DNA of 64,000 bases from Seleniibacterium sp963677135 (GTDB taxonomy: Bacteria > Desulfobacterota > Desulfuromonadia > Desulfuromonadales > Geopsychrobacteraceae), in the NCBI GenBank assembly GCA_963677135.2, contig CAXXLS010000012.1:186001-250000 (forward strand), given 5' to 3'. The notes beneath the pieces are model-generated. The model was not told where the DNA came from and did no database searches. It worked only from the letters and a program-made list of their open reading frames with translations. The position numbers and the translations under genes were made by a program. Positions 44,488 to 52,445 of this stretch are shown here, piece by piece. The stretch's first letter is position 1. Each line of letters opens with the position of its first letter.

Positions 44488-44805
44488 ATGGCTAAGGTGA
44501 AGCTCTGGGAACTAGCACATGCCAGGACCGGTGATAAAGGAGATACGTCTAATATTTCACTGATCCCTTATGATGAAAAAGACTATGAGATTCTCAAAGA
44601 GCAGGTGACTGCTGATGTCGTGAAGAAGCATTTTAACAAGGTTGCTCTCGGTGAGGTGGTTCGCTATGAATTGCCGAACATCAGTAGTTTTAATTTTGTA
44701 CTGCGCAAAGCTTTATGCGGTGGGGTCACCTCCTCACTGGCGCTCGATACTCACGGAAAATCTTTGAGTTCTGCACTGCTGACAATAGAAATCGACCTGC
44801 CCTAA
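44488..44805 (+). CDS. AtuA C-terminal-like small protein
   Basis: A 105-residue protein equal to the C-terminal domain that in many AtuA proteins is fused to DUF1446: LWELAHARTGDKGDTSNISL, a Val-Lys-His-Phe stretch, VVRYELPNISSFNFVLRKAL, and GGVTSSLALDTHGKSLSSALL. Here it is a separate gene beginning one base after the large part, so the two probably form one enzyme. It is the last AT-rich gene. The GC-rich repeat cassette begins 27 bases after its stop. Confidence 0.8.
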   Translation: MAKVKLWELAHARTGDKGDTSNISLIPYDEKDYEILKEQVTADVVKKHFNKVALGEVVRYELPNISSFNFVLRKALCGGVTSSLALDTHGKSLSSALLTIEIDLP

Positions 44806-44836
44806 CGGGTGTCTTTTTATGAGTATAGGTGTTGTT

Positions 44837-46015
44837 ATGAAGGAAACGTATATTGTAGGCGCTGCGCGAACGGCGATTGGAAGTTTCGGAGGCAGCCTGG
44901 CCGGGTCAAGTCCCGTCGCTCTGGGAAAGACCGCCGTTGTTGAGGCTCTGGCCAGGGCGGGGGTTGCCGCAGACGCTGTCGACGAGGTGATTCTCGGCTG
45001 CGTCCTGCAGGCCGGTCTGGGCCAGAATGTCGCCCGCCAGGTCCTGATCGCGTCAGGGATTCCCCAGGAGCGCTGTGCCCAGACCCTGAATATGGTCTGC
45101 GGGTCGGGACTGCGCACCGTCGCGGCGGCGGCGCAGGCGATCGCGGCGGGAGATTCCCGGATTGTCGTCGCCGGCGGCACCGAGAACATGAGCCAGTCAA
45201 CCTATCTGCTGCCCAAGGCAAGAACTGGTTACCGCATGGGGCACGGCGAGGTGGTCGATTCCATGGTCCATGACGGCCTGACCGATATCTTCAACCAGTA
45301 TCACATGGGGATCACCGCCGAGAACCTGGCGGAAAAGTACAACCTGACCCGTGAAGATCAGGACGCTTTTGCCGCCACCAGCCAGCAGCGTGCCGAGGCG
45401 GCCATCACCGCCGGCAGGTTCAGGGACGAGATTGCCAAGGTCGTGATTCCCCAGCGCAAAGGGGATCCCAAAATCTTCGATACCGACGAGTTTCCCCGCT
45501 TCGGCACCACCGCCGAAGCCCTCGGCAAGCTGCGCCCCGCCTTTAAGAAAGACGGGACCGTCACCGCCGGCAACGCCTCCGGTGTCAATGACGGCGCCGC
45601 CGCCCTGGTGGTTGCCGGGGCCGAGGCGGTCAGGGAGAAGAACCTGACCCCGCTGGCGCGGATCGTCTCCTACGGGTGGCACGGCTGTGATCCGGCGATC
45701 ATGGGGATCGGTCCCGTCGAAGCGACCCGCGCCGCCCTGAACAAGGCGGGCTGGACAGTTTCCGACCTGGACCTGATCGAAGCCAACGAAGCCTTTGCCG
45801 CCCAGTCGCTGTCGGTGATGAAAGAGCTCGATCTGGATCCGGCCATCACCAACGTCAACGGCGGCGCCATCGCCCTGGGGCACCCCATCGGCGCCTCCGG
45901 AGCCCGCATCCTGACGACCCTGCTGTACGAGATGATCAGGCGCGATGCGAAAAAGGGGCTGGCGACCTTGTGTATCGGCGGTGGTATGGGGATCGCCATG
46001 TGTATTGAAAGGTAA
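44837..46015 (+). CDS. atoB: Acetyl-CoA C-acetyltransferase (thiolase), copy 1
   Basis: A 392-residue thiolase that splits acetoacetyl-CoA with CoA to two acetyl-CoA, or the reverse. The nucleophilic Cys is in LNMVCGSGLRTV (near residue 88), the His in GGAIALGHPIGASGARI, and the second Cys in CIGGGMGIAM near the C terminus. GHPIG and NEAFAAQ are typical. The ATG at 44837 is chosen by comparison with the second copy, where upstream sequence differs; an ATG at 44819 would add six residues unique to this copy. It follows the AtuA genes by about 30 bases and is likely read in the sigma-54 operon. GC-rich, in contrast with the genes before it. Confidence 0.93.
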   Translation: MKETYIVGAARTAIGSFGGSLAGSSPVALGKTAVVEALARAGVAADAVDEVILGCVLQAGLGQNVARQVLIASGIPQERCAQTLNMVCGSGLRTVAAAAQAIAAGDSRIVVAGGTENMSQSTYLLPKARTGYRMGHGEVVDSMVHDGLTDIFNQYHMGITAENLAEKYNLTREDQDAFAATSQQRAEAAITAGRFRDEIAKVVIPQRKGDPKIFDTDEFPRFGTTAEALGKLRPAFKKDGTVTAGNASGVNDGAAALVVAGAEAVREKNLTPLARIVSYGWHGCDPAIMGIGPVEATRAALNKAGWTVSDLDLIEANEAFAAQSLSVMKELDLDPAITNVNGGAIALGHPIGASGARILTTLLYEMIRRDAKKGLATLCIGGGMGIAMCIER

Positions 46016-46024
46016 GAAAAACTG

Positions 46025-46223
46025 TTCAACGCAGAGACGCTGAGAAGGAGAGGGTGATTTAGCCACGAAGGCACGAAGACACCAAGAAGGCTATTTGAAC
46101 CACAGAGAACACAGAGAAAGACCTGGTTTTGGTTTTAACCCCAAAAAAGATTTCAGGGTTTCCTTCGTGTCTTTGTGACTTCGTGGCCAACAAAGCTCAG
46201 CGCCTCTCCGTCTCTGCGTTGAA
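46025..46223. repeat. MITE-like inverted repeat between thiolase and CoA-transferase, copy 1
   Basis: A 199-base element with inverted ends: TTCAACGCAGAGACG (46025-46039) and CGTCTCTGCGTTGAA (46209-46223), and inner inverted parts GCCACGAAGGCACGAAGACAC and GTGTCTTTGTGACTTCGTGGC. The middle has AACCACAGAGAACACAGAG. No coding capacity. It belongs to a dispersed bacterial repeat type and is carried inside the duplicated cassette. Confidence 0.75.
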
Positions 46224-46258
46224 AAAGAATGTTTACCCACTGAAGACAGGACTGAACT

Positions 46259-46957
46259 ATGAACAAAGAAGTGACCATCAATGAGGGCATGGCGCATATC
46301 AAAAGCGGCATGACCATCATGACGAATGGTTTCCTGGGGGTCAAAAGCCCCGAAACCATCATCGACGCCATGGTCGAGCAGGGGATCGACAATCTGACCC
46401 TGATTACCACCGATACGGCGTTTCCCGGAGTCGCCTCCGGCAAGCTGATCTGCAACCGTCGGGTCAAGAAACTGTATGCGTCCCATATCGGCACCAATCC
46501 AGAATCCGGGGCCCAGATGAACGCCGGTGACATGGAGGTCGAACTGGTTCCGCAGGGAACCCTTGCCGAGCGAATCCGCTGCGGGGGCGCCGGGCTGGGC
46601 GGGGTTCTGACCCCGACCGGGATCGGCACCGAGGTCGAACGGGGGAAGCAGAAGCTGACCGTCAACGGCAAAGACTATCTTCTTGAGCTGCCCCTGCATG
46701 CGGATGTGGCGATCATCAAGGGGACCGTCTGCGACCGGGCTGGCAACGTCTTTTACCGCGGGACCGCCAAGAACTTCAGCATCGTCATGGCCATGGCGGC
46801 CGATTACGTTATCGTCGAAGCCGACAAGATCGTCGAGGTCGGCGAACTGGGTCCCGAGCAGATCATGACCCCCGGGGTCTTCGTAGATGCCGTGGTGTTG
46901 TCTGACGCGCAATACCGGACCGAAGAAGAGAAACTGCAGGAGGTGCTTCATGGCTGA
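46259..46957 (+). CDS. atoD: Acetate/acetoacetate CoA-transferase alpha subunit, copy 1
   Basis: A 232-residue alpha subunit of a family I CoA-transferase, which moves CoA from acetyl- or succinyl-CoA to acetoacetate or another short-chain acid. Family marks are MTIMTNGFLGVKSPETII, the oxyanion region GTLAERIRCGGAGLGGVLTPTG, KDYLLELPLHADVAIIKG, RGTAKNF and the C-terminal GELGPEQIMTPGVFVD. It overlaps the beta-subunit start by eight bases. It differs from copy 2 only by Gly (here, NEGMAHI) against Ala. Confidence 0.9.
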   Translation: MNKEVTINEGMAHIKSGMTIMTNGFLGVKSPETIIDAMVEQGIDNLTLITTDTAFPGVASGKLICNRRVKKLYASHIGTNPESGAQMNAGDMEVELVPQGTLAERIRCGGAGLGGVLTPTGIGTEVERGKQKLTVNGKDYLLELPLHADVAIIKGTVCDRAGNVFYRGTAKNFSIVMAMAADYVIVEADKIVEVGELGPEQIMTPGVFVDAVVLSDAQYRTEEEKLQEVLHG

Positions 46958-47585
46958 GCTCAGCGATAAGGAGATCATTGCGCAGCGTGCCGCCCAGGAA
47001 CTGAAAGACGGCGACGTCGTCAACCTGGGGATCGGGCTGCCGACCCTGGTGTCCAACTATGTGCCCGCCGGGGTGCACATCACCCTGCACGCCGAGAACG
47101 GCATTCTCGGGATGGGTCCGATCTGTGCCTCCGGGGAAGAGGACAGCGATATCATCAACGCCGGCGGTCAGCATGTCCATACCCTGTCGGGAGCCAGTTT
47201 CTTCGACAGCGCCACGTCCTTCGCCATCATCCGCGGCGGGCATGTGGATATCACCATTCTCGGGGCCTTGCAGGTCGACCAGCAGGGGAATATCGCCAGT
47301 CACGTCGTTCCCGGCAAGATGGTGCCGGGAATGGGCGGGGCCATGGACCTGGTGGCCGGAGCGAAGAAGGTGATCGTGGCCATGCAGCATACCGCCAAAG
47401 GGAACCCGAAGATTATGAAGCAATGCAGCCTGCCTTTGACCGGGGTGAACTGCGTGGACATGATCATCACCGAAAAAGCGGTGTTCGAGGTCACGGAGCG
47501 GGGCCTGGTGCTCAAGGAGATCATGCCGGGATCCAGCCTGGAGGATATCCAGCAGGCGACCGATGCGGAGATCGTGCTGGAGTAA
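46950..47585 (+). CDS. atoA: Acetate/acetoacetate CoA-transferase beta subunit, copy 1
   Basis: A 211-residue beta subunit. The catalytic Glu lies in LHAENGILGMGP near residue 47, the ExG motif of family I CoA-transferases. Other marks are NLGIGLPTLVSNYVP, GGHVDITILGALQVD, GAMDLVAGAKKVIV and EKAVFEVTERGLVL. The ATG at 46950 follows AGGAGG (46938-46943) by six bases and overlaps the alpha gene's end, so translation is coupled. The protein is identical to that of copy 2. Confidence 0.92.
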   Translation: MAELSDKEIIAQRAAQELKDGDVVNLGIGLPTLVSNYVPAGVHITLHAENGILGMGPICASGEEDSDIINAGGQHVHTLSGASFFDSATSFAIIRGGHVDITILGALQVDQQGNIASHVVPGKMVPGMGGAMDLVAGAKKVIVAMQHTAKGNPKIMKQCSLPLTGVNCVDMIITEKAVFEVTERGLVLKEIMPGSSLEDIQQATDAEIVLE

Positions 47586-47678
47586 ACCCCGACCGGAACG
47601 ATCCAGGAACAGAAGAGACGGCCGGGCCTGACGCCCCGCCGCAGAGTTGCCAGTCACTCGAGGTGAGCTGACTGATTG

Positions 47679-47709
47679 CCCGGGTGGACGTGTCCGCCCG
47701 GGTTTTTTT
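47679..47709 (+). terminator. Terminator of cassette copy 1
   Basis: CCCGGGTGGAC (47679-47689) pairs with GTCCGCCCGGG (47692-47702), one wobble pair and a 2-base centre, then seven T residues. The duplicated region ends exactly here. Confidence 0.9.
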
Positions 47710-47734
47710 GACCGCTTTTTGGCCTGATTCCATT

Positions 47735-47762
47735 TTGACAAGATTCATTACATTGGTAATAC
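47735..47762 (+). promoter_or_regulatory. Candidate sigma-70 promoter of the two-component genes
   Basis: A perfect TTGACA (47735-47740) is followed after 16 bases by TAATAC, a weak -10. It stands about 60 bases before the kinase ATG and just outside the repeat border. Confidence 0.35.
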
Positions 47763-47820
47763 TTGCAACCCATGCAATGGTGATTCTCTCCTCATAATAT
47801 CCTTCTCTTATGGAGTTCGC

Positions 47821-49299
47821 ATGAGGCGCATCCCGGTTCGCACTTTTATTTTTTTCTGCATGTCTGCAATCATCACGATTGCGTCCATCAGTGTCGGTTT
47901 TTTCCTGATTCAACATGCCAGGACGACCCTTGTTGCTGAAAAACAAAACAAATTATTTGCATTCACCCGGCTGCTCGATAACGGGTTGAAGGGGACTTAT
48001 AACGACATCTTGGAGCAACAAGGCCTTTTGAACGCCTCGCGGGACCAAAAAATCGAAACCCTCAACCGGCACCTGGCCGCGTTTACTGATCGGGTGGCCG
48101 GAGCTCAGGAGGGGATCGGGGTCGGCTATTATTCAAAGGAGCTCAATGCGATTATCACTTACGGGCCGAGCGAACTTTTAGGGCACATGGTGAAAATGTC
48201 CATCAAGGAGGATCATCAGGGATTGCGGGTCATGGCGACCGGGAAGCCCATGGTTCAAACCGGTCGGCTGGTGCGCGGATCGATCATGAACTGCATGCAG
48301 CCGCTGATCCGTGATGGGGAGGTGATCGGCTACGTCTGGGCGAATGAGCTGGTCGACGATATCAACCATCAGATCAGCAAACTGTCGTCAACGGCCTACG
48401 TGATTATCCTGGTCGGGATTCTTTTCTCTTTTTTGGGGACGGCATTTATCGCCCAGGTTGTCGGTTCGCGAATCAGGGAAATCAATTCCGCCATCAAGAT
48501 CATCGAGGACGATCCCTCCTTCCGGATCCCGCCGATGGCTGGCGATCTGGGGGAAATCGCCCGCTCAATCAACGAATTTGCCGAGCGTCTTATTCTCAGG
48601 CGCAAGCTTGAGGAACAGATGCAGCGGACTGACCGCCTGGTCGCCCTGGGCGAGATTGCCGCCGGGGTCGCCCATGAAATTCGTAATCCGCTGACGTCCA
48701 TCAAGGGGTTCGTGCAGTTGATCGAGTCGGAAATGGAGGAGGATGATCCCCAGCGCAAATACACCGGCATCGTGATTTCGGAAACGGATCGGCTGAACAA
48801 AATCGTTCACGAGCTCCTTTATTACGCCCGGCCCAGCGATACCCTCAGGACGGATGTTGATATCAACAGAATCCTCATCGACAGTCTGCAGCTGGTCAGC
48901 ATCAATGCTGCCCCGCGTGACATCACCATCACAACCGCGCTGTCCGAGACCCTCCCCGGTATCAAGGGGGATCCGGAACAGCTGAAACAGGTCTTTCTGA
49001 ATATTCTGATGAACGCTGTGCAGGCGTTAGAGGGGAGGGGGCATATCGCCGTGTCCGCTCGAAAAGAGGATGATGGGGTTCAGGTGGTGGTTGAGGACGA
49101 TGGCAAGGGGATCATTCCGGAGCATCTGAATCGGATTTTCGATCCGTTTTTTACTTCGCGCAGTGATGGGACTGGACTGGGTCTTGCAGTGGTTCAGAAA
49201 ATCGTTGCTTTGCACCACGGTGAAATCCGCGCGGAGAACGTCAGCAGCGGCGGTGCTCGTTTCATTATTTCCCTGCCTCCAGCAGAAGAGACTGAATGA
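47821..49299 (+). CDS. AtoS-like sensor histidine kinase
   Basis: A 492-residue membrane kinase. Two hydrophobic segments (about residues 8-30 and 190-213) enclose a periplasmic sensor domain. HAMP follows, then HisKA with the phosphoacceptor His in AAGVAHEIRNPLTSIKGF (near residue 285). The ATPase has NILMNAVQAL, VEDDGKGI and GTGLGLAVVQKI. There is no cytoplasmic PAS, unlike E. coli AtoS. Its stop overlaps the next start as ATGA, so the two are a translationally coupled pair. By neighbourhood it should sense a short-chain fatty acid or acetoacetate and control the AtoE-thiolase-CoA-transferase operon. Confidence 0.88.
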   Translation: MRRIPVRTFIFFCMSAIITIASISVGFFLIQHARTTLVAEKQNKLFAFTRLLDNGLKGTYNDILEQQGLLNASRDQKIETLNRHLAAFTDRVAGAQEGIGVGYYSKELNAIITYGPSELLGHMVKMSIKEDHQGLRVMATGKPMVQTGRLVRGSIMNCMQPLIRDGEVIGYVWANELVDDINHQISKLSSTAYVIILVGILFSFLGTAFIAQVVGSRIREINSAIKIIEDDPSFRIPPMAGDLGEIARSINEFAERLILRRKLEEQMQRTDRLVALGEIAAGVAHEIRNPLTSIKGFVQLIESEMEEDDPQRKYTGIVISETDRLNKIVHELLYYARPSDTLRTDVDINRILIDSLQLVSINAAPRDITITTALSETLPGIKGDPEQLKQVFLNILMNAVQALEGRGHIAVSARKEDDGVQVVVEDDGKGIIPEHLNRIFDPFFTSRSDGTGLGLAVVQKIVALHHGEIRAENVSSGGARFIISLPPAEETE

Positions 49300-50684
49300 T
49301 GACAAAAACACAGGAAAAACATATTCTGATTGCCGATGATGAAGAGCATATCCGGATTCTTCTCAGCGAACTGCTGAAAAAGCAGGGATTTGTCACTCAT
49401 CTGGCCAACAACGGCCAAGAAGCCCTGGCGGTGATGGAAAAGGAGCAGCCTCACCTGGTCCTCATGGATATCATCATGCCGGTGATGACCGGCATGGAGG
49501 CCTTCAAGGTGATCCGTGAAAAATGGCCGCAGACAGACGTGATCATGATGACCGCCTTTGCCGGGGTGGATACGGCCGTTGAGGCGATGAAGCTGGGTGC
49601 TTTCAACTACATATCCAAGCCATTCAACAACTCTGAAATCCTGGTCAATGTCAGAAGGGCGTTCGAAATTCAAACCCTGACCCAGGAGGTCGAGACCCTG
49701 CGGGAAGTTGTCAGCGACCGCTTCTCCATCAACAACATCATCGGCAAATCCGTACAGATGCAGGAGGTCTTCAAAAATATCGGCCGGGTCGCACCGAGCA
49801 ACAGTACGGTGCTGATCGAAGGGGAAAGCGGCACCGGCAAAGAGCTGATTGCCAGGTCGATTCACTTCAACAGCCATCGCAGCAAGGGCCCGCTCATCAA
49901 TATCAACTGTGCCGCCATTCCGGAGAACCTGCTCGAAAATGAACTGTTCGGTCATGAAAAGGGAGCTTTCACAGGGGCCGTCAATATTCAGAAAGGGAAG
50001 TTTGAACTGGCGTCGGGAGGGACGATCTTTCTGGATGAAATCAGTGAAATGAGTCCCAACCTGCAGGCCAAACTTCTGCGTGTGCTTCAGGATCGGGAAT
50101 TTCATCGGATCGGGGGAACCTCACCGATCAAGGCGGATGTCCGGGTGATTGCTGCTTCAAACGTTGATCTCGCCGAGGCGATTCTGGACGGGCGTTTCCG
50201 GGAAGATCTGTTCTACCGGTTGAATGTGGTCCGCATCCGTATCCCGCCGTTGCGCGAGCGGCGTGAAGATATTCCCCTGCTGGTGGAACATTTCATGACC
50301 CGTCTGAATCGGCAGAATGACAAAAAGGTCCAGCGCATCGACGCCGAAGCCATGGAGATTCTTCAGCAATATCAGTGGCCCGGGAATGTCCGCGAGCTGG
50401 AAAATGCGGTTGAATGTGCCTTTGTCATGGGGCAGGGCGGCGTTCTTATGAAAGAAAACCTGCCGGCTTCGTTGATCAATCGGTCTCGGCCGGATGATCT
50501 CAGTGTCTTCGAACCTGCCGGGGACTCCCTGAAGGAGATGCTTGAAAATACCGAAAAAGACATCCTGAAAAATTACCTGGAGCAAATGGACTGGAACAGA
50601 GTCAAGACGGCGGAAAGACTCAAGATGAGTCGAAAAGCCCTGATCTATAAAATAGAGAAATACAATCTTTCCCCCCGGGGATAG
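49296..50684 (+). CDS. AtoC-like sigma-54 response regulator
   Basis: A 462-residue NtrC-family regulator. The receiver (1-120) has ADDEEHIR and the phospho-Asp in VLMDIIMP at residue 58. The AAA+ domain has EGESGTGKELIAR, the GAFTGA loop (HEKGAFTGAVN), GTIFLDEISEM and RIPPLRERREDI. The Fis-type HTH is near the end (RVKTAERLKMSRKALIYKIEKYNL). It overlaps the kinase gene by four bases. Its own stop codon lies inside a large palindrome that is probably its binding site. Confidence 0.9.
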   Translation: MMTKTQEKHILIADDEEHIRILLSELLKKQGFVTHLANNGQEALAVMEKEQPHLVLMDIIMPVMTGMEAFKVIREKWPQTDVIMMTAFAGVDTAVEAMKLGAFNYISKPFNNSEILVNVRRAFEIQTLTQEVETLREVVSDRFSINNIIGKSVQMQEVFKNIGRVAPSNSTVLIEGESGTGKELIARSIHFNSHRSKGPLININCAAIPENLLENELFGHEKGAFTGAVNIQKGKFELASGGTIFLDEISEMSPNLQAKLLRVLQDREFHRIGGTSPIKADVRVIAASNVDLAEAILDGRFREDLFYRLNVVRIRIPPLRERREDIPLLVEHFMTRLNRQNDKKVQRIDAEAMEILQQYQWPGNVRELENAVECAFVMGQGGVLMKENLPASLINRSRPDDLSVFEPAGDSLKEMLENTEKDILKNYLEQMDWNRVKTAERLKMSRKALIYKIEKYNLSPRG

Positions 50685-50711
50685 CTGTGTAAATATTACA
50701 CAGCTATCCCC
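50677..50711 (+). promoter_or_regulatory. Long palindrome, probable binding site of the AtoC-like regulator
   Basis: GGGGATAGCTGTGTAA (50677-50692) is perfectly inverted at 50696-50711 around the 3-base centre ATA. The core is CTGTGTAA-ATA-TTACACAG. It spans the stop codon of the regulator gene and lies about 250 bases upstream of the sigma-54 promoter at 50962, a common enhancer distance. As RNA it would form a hairpin, but no T-run follows. The rest of 50712-50961 has only a short palindrome CAAGATCTTG (50855-50864). Confidence 0.6.
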
Positions 50712-50961
50712 CAAAAATTTCACACTTGTGCGGTCTCTGCCTTTCTGAAAAAGGGTCCGCCCGTCTCTGTCCGGAAACGGTTTTTCCCCCAAGCTCCAGA
50801 GCCACCCAGACCTGCTCCGGTTTCAGGTGACGGCCGTGGAGATGCCTGCAAATACAAGATCTTGACCCCCGTCTCCGGCCTTTCCGTCAGGCGGCGTGAG
50901 GCGCGCCCTGCGGGGAGTCCGGAAGGGTCTACGGAGACTGGCTTTTTAACGCTGTTCAGGT

Positions 50962-50977
50962 TGGCACAGATGGTGCT
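50962..50977 (+). promoter_or_regulatory. Sigma-54 promoter of the AtoE-thiolase-CoA-transferase operon
   Basis: TGGCAC-AGATG-GTGCT has a perfect -24 element and one mismatch at -12; GG (50963-50964) and GC (50975-50976) are ten bases apart. The start would be near 50988, about 70 bases before the transporter ATG. Confidence 0.7.
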
Positions 50978-51055
50978 CATTTCTTCCCCCGGTACTGCCA
51001 CACCATAAACTTTTGTCTGCTATGAGGGCAGACATACGACCCAGGGAGGAAATGT

Positions 51056-52384
51056 ATGATTCGAGGACTTGCTGCATTTTTCAGTAAGATTGTCCGCCGG
51101 TGGCTTCCGGACGCCTTTCTTTTTGCCGCGATTTTGACTTTCATCGTCTTTGTGTTCGGGGTGATTTTCGAATCGCAATCTCCGGTCGCCATGGTCAAAT
51201 ATTGGGGTGAAGGTTTCTGGAAGCTCCTCGCGTTTGCCATGCAGATGGTGCTGGTTCTGGTGACCGGACATACCCTGGCCAAAACCAAGGCCGTCGAAGG
51301 GGTCTTGAAGGGGATCGCCGGAATCGCCAAGAGCCCGACCCAGGCGATTATGGTCACCACCTTTGTGGCGCTGGTGGCATGCTGGATCAACTGGGGATTC
51401 GGTCTGATCGTCGGCGCTCTCCTCGCCAGAGAAATGGTGAAAAAGGTCAAAGGGATTCACTACGGTCTGCTGGTTGCGTCTGCCTATACCGGTTTTATCA
51501 TCTGGCATGCCGGCCTGTCCGGATCGATTCCGCTGAAGGTGGCTGACGGGAAAGGGTTCATGGCCGACATCACCGGTGGAGTGCAGATCCCGGTCGCTGA
51601 TACCATCTTTTCCGGATACAGCCTGCTGATCTGCATTATCCTGCTGATTTCCCTGCCGATCATCAACGTCATGATGTCGCCCAAAGCAGAGGACGTGATT
51701 GAGGCGGATCCGGCCTTGTTCGCTGACGATGAAAAAACCGTAGAGCTGAAGCCCCGCGCCGAAATGACCCCGGCAGAAAAGATCGAGAATTCCATGATCG
51801 TGTCCCTGCTGCTGGGGCTGCTGGGCATGGCCTATATCGTCTATTATTTTGCGACCGGGGGATCCCTGGGTCTTAACAGCGTCAACCTGATTTTCCTGTT
51901 TGTCGGCATTCTTCTCCACAAAACCCCGGCGAACTACCTGCGCGTCATGAACGAGGCGATCAAAAACACCGGCGGAATCGTGCTGCAATTTCCCCTCTAT
52001 GCCGGCATCATGGGCATGATGGTCGGTTCCGGTCTGGCCGCATCCATTTCCGAATGGTTCGTACAGGTTTCGACCGTGACGACCTTCCCCTTCTTTACCT
52101 ACCTGTCTGCCGGTATCGTCAACTTTTTCGTTCCTTCCGGTGGTGGCCAGTGGGCAGTCCAGGGGCCGATCGTCATGCCTGCCGCACAGGCTTTGGGGGT
52201 CCCTCTGGGGAAAGCGGCCATGGCGATCGCCTGGGGTGATGCCTGGACCAATATGGTCCAGCCTTTCTGGGCCTTGCCGTTGCTCGGTATTGCCGGTCTG
52301 GGAATTCGCGATATCATGGGATACTGTACCGTTGCCCTGATCTGGGGCGGGATCGTGACCTCGTTGATCCTGATAGTCATGTAG
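51056..52384 (+). CDS. atoE: Short-chain fatty acid transporter (AtoE family)
   Basis: A 442-residue inner-membrane protein with about 10-12 hydrophobic segments. It follows the AtoE pattern: RRWLPDAFLFAAILTFIVF, VKYWGEGFWKLLAFAMQMVL, ACWINWGFGLIVGALLAREM, TGFIIWHAGLSGSIPL, FFVPSGGGQWAVQGPI and WGDAWTNMVQPFWALP. It imports butyrate, acetoacetate or similar acids. The GC content and codon use match the downstream thiolase/CoA-transferase genes, so this looks like the native ato operon. It is read from a sigma-54 promoter. The repeat cassette begins 56 bases after its stop. Confidence 0.9.
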   Translation: MIRGLAAFFSKIVRRWLPDAFLFAAILTFIVFVFGVIFESQSPVAMVKYWGEGFWKLLAFAMQMVLVLVTGHTLAKTKAVEGVLKGIAGIAKSPTQAIMVTTFVALVACWINWGFGLIVGALLAREMVKKVKGIHYGLLVASAYTGFIIWHAGLSGSIPLKVADGKGFMADITGGVQIPVADTIFSGYSLLICIILLISLPIINVMMSPKAEDVIEADPALFADDEKTVELKPRAEMTPAEKIENSMIVSLLLGLLGMAYIVYYFATGGSLGLNSVNLIFLFVGILLHKTPANYLRVMNEAIKNTGGIVLQFPLYAGIMGMMVGSGLAASISEWFVQVSTVTTFPFFTYLSAGIVNFFVPSGGGQWAVQGPIVMPAAQALGVPLGKAAMAIAWGDAWTNMVQPFWALPLLGIAGLGIRDIMGYCTVALIWGGIVTSLILIVM

Positions 52385-52445
52385 CTTGTAGAACGGGGCG
52401 GCGATCCTGCCGCCTCTTCAACCAATTGATCTGTAGGGGTTTGTT

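Larger units (their letters stand above)
44832..47709. repeat. Direct repeat copy 1 (2,878 bp): thiolase + CoA-transferase cassette
   Basis: Identical to 52441-55318 apart from seven substitutions that I counted (copy-1 positions 45044, 45061, 45226, 45286, 45732, 45968, 46287). Two of these change protein: Ala to Val in thiolase and Gly to Ala in the alpha subunit. The left border is five bases before the thiolase ATG; the right border is the end of the terminator T-run. Flanks differ entirely on both sides. Offset is 7,609 bases throughout. Confidence 0.95.

Noticed and set aside
44819..44836. Earlier ATG for thiolase copy 1
   Set aside because: The six extra residues are outside the repeat and absent from copy 2 and from the family; the inner ATG is shared by both copies.
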